Shown here: positions 14,527-22,624 of the stretch, in pieces | Layout of the letters: every line of letters begins with the position of its first letter | Numbering within the stretch: position 1 is the stretch's first letter | Source: Halomonas borealis | GTDB lineage: Bacteria > Pseudomonadota > Gammaproteobacteria > Pseudomonadales > Halomonadaceae | Length of the DNA: 64,000 bases | Reading direction: 5' to 3' | Assembly (NCBI RefSeq): GCF_004798905.1 | Contig: NZ_SDMO01000004.1 | Location: 1 to 64,000 of the forward strand | Position numbers and translations under genes: made by a program | The notes under the pieces: model-generated | Database searches by the model: none | What the model was told of the DNA's origin: nothing | What the model saw: only the letters and a program-made list of their open reading frames with translations

Positions 14527-17500
14527 TTAATGGGGGGCCGGGTGATCGCCCATTTCGCGCTCCAGGCGGCGTGCGACGTCGCCGGGCGAGCCGGTATGCC
14601 GGGCCAACAGGGCGTAGGCCACCGGTACCACGAACAGGGTGAAGAAGGTGGCCGCCGCGACCCCGGTGAAGATCACGGTGCCGAGCACCAGCCGTGTCTC
14701 GGCGCCGGCGCCGCTGGAGAGGATCAGCGGCACCGAGCCGGCGATGGTGGTCACCGAGGTCATGACGATGGGACGCAGCCGGGTCATGGCGGCCTGAACC
14801 AGGGCCTCGTGGAAGGCGGTGCCCTGGTCGCGTAGCTGGTTGGCGAACTCCACGATCAGGATGCCGTTCTTGGTGGCCAGCCCCACCAGCATCACCAGCC
14901 CCACCTGGCTGTAGATGTTCAGCGATTGCCCGGTGAGCCACAGGCCGAGCAGGGCGCCGCCGATGGCCAGTGGCACGGTGAGCATGATCACCAGCGGATG
15001 GATGAAGCTCTCGAACTGGGCGGCCAGCACCAGGAACACCACCAGGGTGCCGAGGATCAGCAGGAAGGTGGTGGCGCCGCTGGATTCACGATAGTCCCGG
15101 GCGGCGCCCTTGACGTCGGTCTGCACGCCCGATGGTAGCGTCTCGTCCACGGCATGCTCGAGGTAGTTCAGTGCCTCGCCCATGGAGTAGCCATCGGCCA
15201 AGTCCGCCTGCAGGGTGATCGTACGCAGGCGGTTGTAGCGGTTGAGCTGGCTGGGGCCGGCGTAGGTTTCGATCTCGACCAGGCTCGACAGCGGCACCCG
15301 TTCATCGGTGCGCGCCGAGCGTACCCGGATGTTCGCCAGGGCGTTCGGGGTCGATGTCACGCCACGTTCGCTCTCGAGGATGACATCGTATTCCTCGCCC
15401 CGGTCGGTGAAGCGGGTGACGGTGCGTCCGCCCAGCAGGGTCTCCAGGGTGCGGCCGATCTCGCTGACGGTGACGCCGAGGTCGGCCGCTCGGGCGTAGT
15501 CGATGTCGACGGAGAGCTGGGGTTGGTTTTCCTCGTAGTCGCTCTGCAGGTTGAGCAGCCCGGGGTTGTCCTGGCGGATATGCGCCATCAGCGTATCGCG
15601 CCAGGCCACCAGTTGCTCGTAGCTGGCCCCGCCCAGCACGAACTGAAGGCCCTGCTCGCTGCCGCCGCCGAAGCCCTTGGGCATGATCGGGAAGGCGCGG
15701 ATGCCGGGCAGTTCGGCCAGGCTCTGGCGCACCTCATTGAGGACCGGGGCCGCCGGCCCGCGCTCGTCCCAGTCGGCCAGGCCGACGATGGCGAAGCCGG
15801 AATTGAAGCTCTCGGTGCGCCCGCGCCCACGGGGCGACATGATCATCACGTCCTCGACCTCGCCGTCTTCGCGCAACGGCAGCAGGCGGGCTTCGACCTC
15901 GTCCATGTAGTCTTCCATGTACGAGAAGGTGGCGCCGGGCGGGCCGTTGATGAGCACGAAGAAGGTCCCGCGGTCTTCCTGCGGGGTGTATTCCGAGGGC
16001 AGCTGTGGGTAGAGCCAGGCGATGGTCGCGACCAGGGCGATGAAGGCCGCCACCACCAGCCAGCGCAGGGCGAGTACCGCCTCCAGGCAGCGCCGGTAGA
16101 GCCCCTGGGCCCAATGCAGGCCGCCGTCGACCCAGCGCGCCAGGCGACCCTCGTGGAGGCTCGGCGAGAGGATCTTGGAGGCCATCATCGGGGTCAGACT
16201 GAGGGCCAGTAACGTGGAGATGGCCACCGCGGCCGAGAGGGTCAGCGCGAATTCGGTGAACAGCTTGCCGACATCGCCCTGGAGGAAACTCAGCGGCACG
16301 AACACCGCGATCAGTACCAGGCTGGTGGCGATGACCGCGAAGGCCAGCTGGCGAGCCCCACGATAGGCGGCCACCAGGGGCGTCTCGGCGAAGAGATGCA
16401 TGCGACGGTGGATGTTCTCCAGCACCACGATGGCGTCGTCGACCACCAGGCCGATGGCCAGCACCAGGGCCAGCAGCGTCAGCAGGTTGATGGTGAAGCC
16501 CATGGCGGCCAGGGCGGCGAAGGTGCCGATCAGCGTCACCGGTACCGTCACCGCCGGCACCAGGGTGGTACGCAGGTTGCCGAGGAACACGAATATCGCC
16601 ACCACTACCAGGCCGATGGCGATCAGCAGGGTGCTGAGTACCTCGCGGATGGCGCCGGACACGAAGGTGGAGGCGTCATAGTTGACCGCCAGGCTCATGC
16701 CCTCGGGCAGGCGTGGCGCGACGCGCTTCATCTCCGCGCGCACGGCGTCGGAAAGCGCCATCACGTTGGCGGTGGACTGCTTGACCATGCCCAGGCCGAC
16801 CACGGTCTCGCCGTTGCCGCGGAACAGCGAGCGCTCCTCGACGGTGCCGAGCTCCACCCGGGCCACGTCGTCGAGGCGTACCAGGTAGCCGCCTTGACCC
16901 CGTTCGAGCACCAGCCCGCGGAAGTCTTCAGGGGAGGTGAAGTGGCGCGGCAGTCGCACGATGAACTGACGGTCCGCGGACTCCACGGCGCCGCCGGGCA
17001 GCTCGACGTTCTCCTCGCGCAGGGTGTCTTCGACGTCGCTGACCGCCAGCCCGCGGGCGGCGAGGGCGTCGTTATCGAGCCACACGCGCATGGCGTACTC
17101 GCGACCGCCGCCGACGAACACCCCGGAGACGCCCTCCTGCACCGAGAAGCCGTCGACCAGGTAGCGCTCGGCGTAGTCGGTCAACTCGGCGGTGGTATAG
17201 CCCTCGCCGGAGAGCATCAGCCACATCACCATCTCGGAACTGGTGTCTTCCTTCCTGACCTCGGGCGGCTCGGCCTCCTCGGGCAGGTTATCCGCCGCGC
17301 CCGAGATGCGATCGCGCACATCGTTGGTGGCGGCGTCGATATCGCTGTCGAGGCCGAACTCGATGGTGATGCTGGAGTAGCCGTCGCTGCTGGTGGAGGA
17401 GATCATCTCGATGCCGGCGATGCCGGCGATGCGTTCCTCCAGCACTTGGGTGATGCGGGTCTCCACCACGTCGGCGTTGGCCCCCGAGTAGGACGTGCTG

Positions 17501-17640
17501 ATGCTGACCACGGGCGGGTCGATGGTGGGGTATTCCTGCAATGGCAGGCGGGTGAGGGCCAGCAGGCCGAAGGCGACGATCAGCGCCGCCATGACGATGG
17601 CCAGTACCGGGCGCTGGACGGAGATGTCGGACAGACGCAT
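14527..17640 (-). CDS. RND efflux pump inner-membrane subunit
   Basis: A 1037-residue RND permease of the HAE1 (multidrug) type. It has an N-terminal helix, two large periplasmic loops and two blocks of membrane helices. The proton-relay motif GLVVDDAIVVLENIHR lies near residue 400 with the Asp pair intact. The protein would extrude drugs or other amphiphiles with the adaptor encoded upstream. The start shares one base with the adaptor stop (TGATG). No outer-membrane channel gene is adjacent, so it probably uses a TolC-like protein from elsewhere. Substrates cannot be told from sequence. Confidence 0.93.
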   Translation of the reverse strand: MRLSDISVQRPVLAIVMAALIVAFGLLALTRLPLQEYPTIDPPVVSISTSYSGANADVVETRITQVLEERIAGIAGIEMISSTSSDGYSSITIEFGLDSDIDAATNDVRDRISGAADNLPEEAEPPEVRKEDTSSEMVMWLMLSGEGYTTAELTDYAERYLVDGFSVQEGVSGVFVGGGREYAMRVWLDNDALAARGLAVSDVEDTLREENVELPGGAVESADRQFIVRLPRHFTSPEDFRGLVLERGQGGYLVRLDDVARVELGTVEERSLFRGNGETVVGLGMVKQSTANVMALSDAVRAEMKRVAPRLPEGMSLAVNYDASTFVSGAIREVLSTLLIAIGLVVVAIFVFLGNLRTTLVPAVTVPVTLIGTFAALAAMGFTINLLTLLALVLAIGLVVDDAIVVLENIHRRMHLFAETPLVAAYRGARQLAFAVIATSLVLIAVFVPLSFLQGDVGKLFTEFALTLSAAVAISTLLALSLTPMMASKILSPSLHEGRLARWVDGGLHWAQGLYRRCLEAVLALRWLVVAAFIALVATIAWLYPQLPSEYTPQEDRGTFFVLINGPPGATFSYMEDYMDEVEARLLPLREDGEVEDVMIMSPRGRGRTESFNSGFAIVGLADWDERGPAAPVLNEVRQSLAELPGIRAFPIMPKGFGGGSEQGLQFVLGGASYEQLVAWRDTLMAHIRQDNPGLLNLQSDYEENQPQLSVDIDYARAADLGVTVSEIGRTLETLLGGRTVTRFTDRGEEYDVILESERGVTSTPNALANIRVRSARTDERVPLSSLVEIETYAGPSQLNRYNRLRTITLQADLADGYSMGEALNYLEHAVDETLPSGVQTDVKGAARDYRESSGATTFLLILGTLVVFLVLAAQFESFIHPLVIMLTVPLAIGGALLGLWLTGQSLNIYSQVGLVMLVGLATKNGILIVEFANQLRDQGTAFHEALVQAAMTRLRPIVMTSVTTIAGSVPLILSSGAGAETRLVLGTVIFTGVAAATFFTLFVVPVAYALLARHTGSPGDVARRLEREMGDHPAPH

Positions 17641-18776
17641 CAGGAGGCCTCTTCCCGCCGGCTCGCTCGCAGGATCTCGCTGATGCTGGTGGCGTCGTCC
17701 TGGATGCCGATCAGCTCAACCGTCGAGGCGGCGTGCAGGCGATCGCTGCCATGGGTGACGACGAGGTCGCCCGGCGCCAGGCCCTCGGTGACCTCGACCT
17801 CGCCACGCCGCCGTGCCCCGATGCCGATTTCGCGGCGCTCCACGCGTCCGGCCTCGCGGGAGGTGATGACCCACGCCCAGCGTTGCCGCCCTTGCGGCAC
17901 CACGGCCGATTCCGGCACCACCAGCGCCTGGCGGGGGTGGCGCTCGAGGGTGACGCGCATCAGCATGCCCGGGCGCAGTCGATGCTCGGGGTTGTCCAGC
18001 AGGGCGCGCACGCCGACGCTGCGGCTGATCGGATCGACCCGGGAATCGATGGTGGCGATCTCGGCCTCGAACACACGTTCGGGAAAGGCGGCGGTGGTGG
18101 CGCTCAGCTTGAGCCCTGGGGCGAGGGCGCCTAGTTGGGCCTCGGGCACCTCGAAGTCGAGTTTCATGCGCGAGACGTCGTCGAGGGTGGCGAGCTCGTC
18201 ACCCGGCGTGACCAGCGCCCCCACGCTGATGTCGCGAACCCCGACCACGCCGTCGAACGGCGCGCTGATGTGATAGTCGTCGAGGCGCGCCTGTAGCCCC
18301 TGGAGGGTGGCGTCTACCTGCTGCAGCCGGGAACGGCTGTCCTCGATGTCGGCGCGGGGCGCCAGGTTGCGCTCTTGCAGCTGGGCGAGGCGATCGAGGG
18401 CATCCTGGCGTTCGGCGCGTAGCGCCTGGGCCTCGCGCAGCGACGCTCGTTCCTCGGCGTCTGACAACTCGACCAGCACATCGCCCCGGCCGACCGTCTC
18501 GCCCCCCTCGAAGTTGATGGCCTCCACCGTATCGGTCACGGTCGCCGAGAGCGTCACGCTCTCGTTGGCGGTCAGCGTGCCGAGCGCGGTCAACGGATCG
18601 GACCAGCTTTCGTGGCTGGCCACGGCGCCGATCACCGGCGTGGGAGGCCTGTCGGCAGGCTGGGCTCGGGCGGGCGTCGGCACGGGCAAAAGCGCCAGTG
18701 CGCTGAGCAGCAGGGCGCAAGCGCCGAGCCTGCTGGGCCACGGTCGGGCGCGGCGCGAAGCGGAGGCGTGGGTCAT
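17640..18776 (-). CDS. RND efflux periplasmic adaptor (membrane fusion protein)
   Basis: A 378-residue periplasmic adaptor. The N-terminal signal region has a hydrophobic core (ACALLLSALALLPV) ending near AQPAD. Next come a lipoyl/barrel-sandwich half (INFEGGETVGRGDVLVELSDAEE), an alpha-hairpin (ALRAERQDALDRLAQLQERNLAPRADIEDSRSRLQQ), the second lipoyl half (APFDGVVGVRDISVGALV) and the beta-barrel and proximal domains. ATG 18776 is chosen because it begins the signal peptide. It is first in the operon and joins the permease to an outer-membrane channel. No regulator is adjacent. Confidence 0.92.
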   Translation of the reverse strand: MTHASASRRARPWPSRLGACALLLSALALLPVPTPARAQPADRPPTPVIGAVASHESWSDPLTALGTLTANESVTLSATVTDTVEAINFEGGETVGRGDVLVELSDAEERASLREAQALRAERQDALDRLAQLQERNLAPRADIEDSRSRLQQVDATLQGLQARLDDYHISAPFDGVVGVRDISVGALVTPGDELATLDDVSRMKLDFEVPEAQLGALAPGLKLSATTAAFPERVFEAEIATIDSRVDPISRSVGVRALLDNPEHRLRPGMLMRVTLERHPRQALVVPESAVVPQGRQRWAWVITSREAGRVERREIGIGARRRGEVEVTEGLAPGDLVVTHGSDRLHAASTVELIGIQDDATSISEILRASRREEAS

Positions 18777-19045
18777 GGGCGAGTATCCGAGAGGAGGGCG
18801 TCGGCCCTCGGCAGTATGCGTAGCGAAACATGTGCCGAGGCATGGCGACAGCATGCCTCAAGCCGGGCCTCAGGGTGTCAAGGAGTCGCGCCTTGCACAA
18901 TGTTTTCGCAACGCGTCCGTCGGCTGGAAGTGCGGCGTTGCATCGATCACGCCGGCGCGGGCTCGCGTGGCCGGGCTCTGGTACCATGTCGACCTTTTGC
19001 CTGGCCTTTCGAGGCTGCGGGCCTGCGAGTGGCATGAGGACTGGC

Positions 19046-20221
19046 ATGAAGTATGACGTGGTGATTATCGGCGCCGGCGCCGCCGGCTTGATGTGCGCGC
19101 TGACCGCCGGCTATGCCGGGCGCTCGGTGCTGGTGATCGATCATGCCAACAAGGCCGGCAAGAAGATCCTGATGTCCGGGGGCGGGCGCTGTAACTTCAC
19201 CAACCTCGATACCTCGCCGGCCAACTTCTTCTCGGGCAACCCGCACTTCTGCATCTCGGCGCTCAAGCGCTACCGTCCGGAACACTTCGTCGAGCTGGTC
19301 GAGCGTCACGGCCTGGAGCACGTGGAGAAGGCGCCGGGCCAGTTGTTCTGCGCCGATTCGGCCAAGGACCTGCTGGCGGTACTGCTCACCGAATGCGATT
19401 GGGCCGGCGTCGACATCCGCCTCAAGACCGCCGTCGAGCGGCTCGAACGCCAAGGCGAGGGCATGCGGCTCGAGACCTCGCAAGGACGCATCGATGCCGG
19501 GGCGGTGGTGGTCGCCACGGGCGGGCTGTCGATCCCCACCCTCGGGGCCAGCGGCTTTGGCTACGAGATCGCTCAGCAGTTCGGCCTCGAGGTGACCGAG
19601 ACACGCGCCGCCCTGGTGCCCTTCACCCTGACCTCGAGCTGGAAGGAGCGCACGGCGGCGCTCTCCGGTCTTTCCGCCGAGGTCGTGGCGCGCTGCCGGG
19701 ACGGCGAGTATCGAGAGCCCCTGCTGTTTACCCATCGTGGCCTGTCGGGCCCGGCGATGTTGCAGGCCTCGAGCCACTGGCACCCCGGCGACGAGCTCGC
19801 CATCGATCTGCTGCCGGGTGAGCCGGCCTTCGAGGCGCTGGTAGCGGCGCGTCGAGAGACGCCCAAGCGGCGGCTCTCCACCTGGCTGGGCGAGCGGCTG
19901 CCGCGGCGCCTGGCGCAAGCCCTGGTCGAGTGGCATGGCGACGATGGCCCGCTGGCCGAACGCGCCAATGCCGATCTCGAGGCCTGGGCCGCTCGCCTCA
20001 ACGACTGGCGTATCAAGCCCGCCGGCACCGAGGGCTGGCGTACCGCGGAGGTCACCATGGGCGGTATCGATACCCGGGCATTGTCGTCGAAGACCTTCGA
20101 GGTCAACGGCTTGCCCCAGCTGCGTTTCATCGGTGAGGTGCTCGATGTCACCGGCCAGCTCGGCGGTTACAACTTCCAGTGGGCCTGGGCCTCCGGCGTG
20201 GCCTGTGGCCAGGCCTTGTAG
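19046..20221 (+). CDS. BaiN/HI0933-type NAD(P)/FAD-dependent oxidoreductase
   Basis: A 391-residue flavoprotein beginning MKYDVVIIGAGAAGLMCAL, a dinucleotide-binding fold for FAD. HI0933 family hallmarks are KKILMSGGGRCNFTN near residue 43, LFTHRGLSGPAMLQAS in the middle, and a C-terminal GEVLDVTGQLGGYNFQWAWASG. Family members (YhiN, BaiN) have flavin reductase folds but uncertain cellular substrates. ATG 19046 follows GAGGA five bases upstream; an in-frame ATG at 19034 is the alternative. It is divergent from the RND operon. Confidence 0.9.
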   Translation: MKYDVVIIGAGAAGLMCALTAGYAGRSVLVIDHANKAGKKILMSGGGRCNFTNLDTSPANFFSGNPHFCISALKRYRPEHFVELVERHGLEHVEKAPGQLFCADSAKDLLAVLLTECDWAGVDIRLKTAVERLERQGEGMRLETSQGRIDAGAVVVATGGLSIPTLGASGFGYEIAQQFGLEVTETRAALVPFTLTSSWKERTAALSGLSAEVVARCRDGEYREPLLFTHRGLSGPAMLQASSHWHPGDELAIDLLPGEPAFEALVAARRETPKRRLSTWLGERLPRRLAQALVEWHGDDGPLAERANADLEAWAARLNDWRIKPAGTEGWRTAEVTMGGIDTRALSSKTFEVNGLPQLRFIGEVLDVTGQLGGYNFQWAWASGVACGQAL

Positions 20222-20270
20222 GAGGCGATGGCGAAAGGCCTTAGCGTTGTGGCGGGTATCGGTGGGGCGC

Positions 20271-20558
20271 TCAGGGCAGCAGGCGACGCAGCCATTGGGC
20301 GCGCCGTGCGATCACCATGATGGACAGCGAGCGCCGCGCCAGGCGCTTGGCCGTGGCGGGATGGCGCAGCGACCACCAGAGCAGCAGGCTGCCGCCGCCC
20401 AGGGCGGGCAGGCGGTAACGCTGCACGGCTTGCCAGCTGGCCTCGAGGGGGCGGCTGGCCCGGTGCCAGTGCTCGGCCTCGACCAGCAAGTCGAGGCGTT
20501 GCTGTTGGATGCTGGCCTCCAGGGCCGCCTTGCGGGCTTGGCGTTCAGCCTTTGCCAT
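20271..20558 (-). CDS. YqjK-like family protein
   Basis: A 95-residue basic protein. The N-terminus is helical and charged (AKAERQARKAALEASIQQQRLDLL), and a short hydrophobic stretch (LPALGGGSLLLWWSL) may be a membrane anchor. Position and sequence fit YqjK, the third gene of the yqjD-yqjE-yqjK set. The start overlaps the end of the YqjE-like gene by 14 bases. Function unknown. Confidence 0.75.
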   Translation of the reverse strand: MAKAERQARKAALEASIQQQRLDLLVEAEHWHRASRPLEASWQAVQRYRLPALGGGSLLLWWSLRHPATAKRLARRSLSIMVIARRAQWLRRLLP

Positions 20559-20943
20559 CGTGAGGCGTCTCCATCAGCTCGCGGTCCAGCGCCAGATGCT
20601 TGAGGGTGTCGACCAGCAGGGTGCGGCGCCTGGCCCGATGCAGCACCCAGCCCGCCAGCCCCAGGCCAGCGAGCAGCAGCACCGCGGCACAGCCACCGAT
20701 GGCGATCAGCCGGTAGCTGTCCCAGAAGGCGACGATGATCAGGGTGGTGAGGGCTCCGAGCCCGAGCAGCAGCAGCAGCAGGCTGACGCCGGCCAACAGC
20801 AGCAGGCTGATCAGGCGGGCGCGCTCCTCTTCGAGCTCCAGCACGGCGAGCCGCAGGCGCGTCTCGCCGGTCGCGACGAGGCTGCCCAGCAGACGCTTGC
20901 CGGCACCGAACAGCCGCTGAGCCGGTCCTTGGCTCTCCGACAT
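20545..20943 (-). CDS. YqjE/phage-holin-III family membrane protein
   Basis: A 132-residue protein with an amphipathic N-terminus and two strongly hydrophobic helices (about residues 46-70 and 80-100: ISLLLLAGVSLLLLLLGLGAL and IGGCAAVLLLAGLGLAG). This matches the YqjE family. The start shares one base with the stop of the DUF883 gene. Its partners are ribosome-associated or envelope stress proteins in enterics, but its own role is unclear. Confidence 0.83.
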   Translation of the reverse strand: MSESQGPAQRLFGAGKRLLGSLVATGETRLRLAVLELEEERARLISLLLLAGVSLLLLLLGLGALTTLIIVAFWDSYRLIAIGGCAAVLLLAGLGLAGWVLHRARRRTLLVDTLKHLALDRELMETPHDGKG

Positions 20944-21275
20944 CAGCGGCGCCCGATCAGCATGCCGATGACCACGCCGGCGGCGGCGCCGATGCCGATG
21001 CTGGTCCAGGGGTTGTCGCGCACGTAACGGTCGCAGGCGTCGGCCTGCTGAGTGACGGTCTCGCGGGCGTCGTGATAGGCGCGTCCACCGCGGGCCTCGA
21101 GCCGGGCGCGGGTCTCATGGAGACGCTGCTCGGCGCGTTCACGCAGTTCCTTGATGTTGTGGCGTGAGTCGTCGGCGGTGGCGTTGACCAGTTCCTCGAC
21201 GGTCTGCGAGAGGTGCTGCAGGTCTTGCTTGAGTTGGTCGCTGGTCTCGCGGGTATGGGACGTGTGGTCGCTCAT
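20943..21275 (-). CDS. DUF883 family protein, YqjD/ElaB type
   Basis: A 110-residue tail-anchored protein: a long charged helix (residues 10-85) followed by DNPWTSIGIGAAAGVVIGMLIGRR, the classic glycine-rich C-terminal membrane segment of the YqjD/ElaB/YgaM family. E. coli members bind stationary-phase ribosomes at the membrane. First gene of the three-gene set. A GAGGATGA sequence lies before the ATG. Confidence 0.9.
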   Translation of the reverse strand: MSDHTSHTRETSDQLKQDLQHLSQTVEELVNATADDSRHNIKELRERAEQRLHETRARLEARGGRAYHDARETVTQQADACDRYVRDNPWTSIGIGAAAGVVIGMLIGRR

Positions 21276-21350
21276 CGAGTCATCCTCTGACGGTACGTGA
21301 CAGGGTCAGCATAGCAGCCGTCCACGGGGTGTGTAAGGCGGCTCGGCCGC

Positions 21351-22469
21351 TCATCGCGTGAAGGTGCCGGTCGAGAACAGCGGGTTGAGGCTGAAGCCCA
21401 CGCTGAGGCGCTGCACGCTGCGATCGTAGTCGATCAGGCTCTCGCCGTAGCCCTGGTAGAACTGGACATGGCCGCGGATCTTGCCGAACAGCGGCCAGGA
21501 GTAGTCGAGCTGGGCGCCCATCTGGCCGCTATCGGGGTTACCGCGCCACAGCAGGCTGGCCTCGTGGTCGTCGAAGATGCGCCGGGCCACGGTGACGTCG
21601 GCATAGCCGAGATAATCATGGATGTCGGGGTTGTCGTCCTCACCCTCGGTTTCGGGCAGGCGCCAGTAGGGTGACAGCGAGAGTGCCCAGTCGTCGTTGA
21701 TGAAGGTGCTGGTCAGGATCAGCCGATTCCAGCTGCGCGACAGGTCGCCAGAGCGCCCGTTGGACTGGTGGTTGAGCGAGAGCCGGTTATTGATGTTGGT
21801 CCAGCCCGCCAGCGTCCAGTGGTTGTCGAAATCGACGAAGACTTCCGGCTCGTAGTTGGTCTCGCGGAAGGGCGAGGAGGCGTCGGCGTTGTAGGCCTGC
21901 CACCAGCTACGCTGGGTATAGCCGAAGTACAGGTCGCCGCGATCGAACACGACGTCTTCGGCCAGCTTGAACTTGGCGCTGAACTGGAACTTCACCTCGA
22001 GCCGGTCGGGGTTGGCCTCGCGGTCGATCTCGCTGAAGGTCTGCCGGTTGGGCGAGGTGGTATAGCTGAACGGCAGCAGATAGTTGCGATGATGGGTGGT
22101 GATGGAGAAGGGGTTGTCGGCGGATTCCTCTTCGAGAAGCCGCCGTTCGGCCACCGAGGCGCTGATTTCCGAGTTGGCCGAATCGGCCGGCTCCATCGGT
22201 GCGGGTGTCGTCGTGCGGGCTGTGGCGCTCGCGTCGGCGCTCGCGTTGACGGTCGCCGTCGGCTCGGGGTCGGGAGTGGCGTCGCTGGCCGCCGGGCTAG
22301 CCAGGCGTGTGCGCAGCTCGCCGATCTCGGCCTGCAGCGATTGGATGCGGTCACGGATCGCCTGGCGCTCGGCATCGGCGAGCGGGGCCTCCGTCTGAGC
22401 CTGTCCCGGGCCTGCCAGGCCGGCGCTGAGCGTGGCCGCGAGCAGCGTGGCGATGGAGCGTGGAGCCAT
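21351..22469 (-). CDS. pldA: Outer-membrane phospholipase A
   Basis: A 372-residue protein. Signal peptide MAPRSIATLLAATLSAGLAGPGQA is followed by a short coiled coil, a low-complexity Thr/Ala/Pro stretch, and the OMPLA beta-barrel. The catalytic motif NHQSNG has His234 and Ser236, the HxS spacing of the family, and the following NRLILTS is also conserved. The barrel ends in FTR. It hydrolyses phospholipids that reach the outer leaflet. The start at 22469 is chosen because it begins the signal peptide; an ATG 15 codons upstream is in frame. The N-terminal extension before the barrel is longer than in E. coli PldA. Confidence 0.9.
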   Translation of the reverse strand: MAPRSIATLLAATLSAGLAGPGQAQTEAPLADAERQAIRDRIQSLQAEIGELRTRLASPAASDATPDPEPTATVNASADASATARTTTPAPMEPADSANSEISASVAERRLLEEESADNPFSITTHHRNYLLPFSYTTSPNRQTFSEIDREANPDRLEVKFQFSAKFKLAEDVVFDRGDLYFGYTQRSWWQAYNADASSPFRETNYEPEVFVDFDNHWTLAGWTNINNRLSLNHQSNGRSGDLSRSWNRLILTSTFINDDWALSLSPYWRLPETEGEDDNPDIHDYLGYADVTVARRIFDDHEASLLWRGNPDSGQMGAQLDYSWPLFGKIRGHVQFYQGYGESLIDYDRSVQRLSVGFSLNPLFSTGTFTR

Positions 22470-22624
22470 GGTAGATGACGACCCTGTGTTTAGGTGGAAG
22501 CGTCGTTCTATCATGCCCGTCTGGCGAGTCAACGGCCACCTCGCAGGCGGGCGATGTTGCTTCGTGCCTCCCGGACGACGATGATCCGCTGTCAGGCCCA
22601 TGATATCCACCTGTCGAGGTACTA

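Noticed and set aside
16396-18273. A 625-codon plus-strand frame over the RND operon
   Set aside because: His/Gly/Gln-rich shadow translation of the RND permease and adaptor genes.
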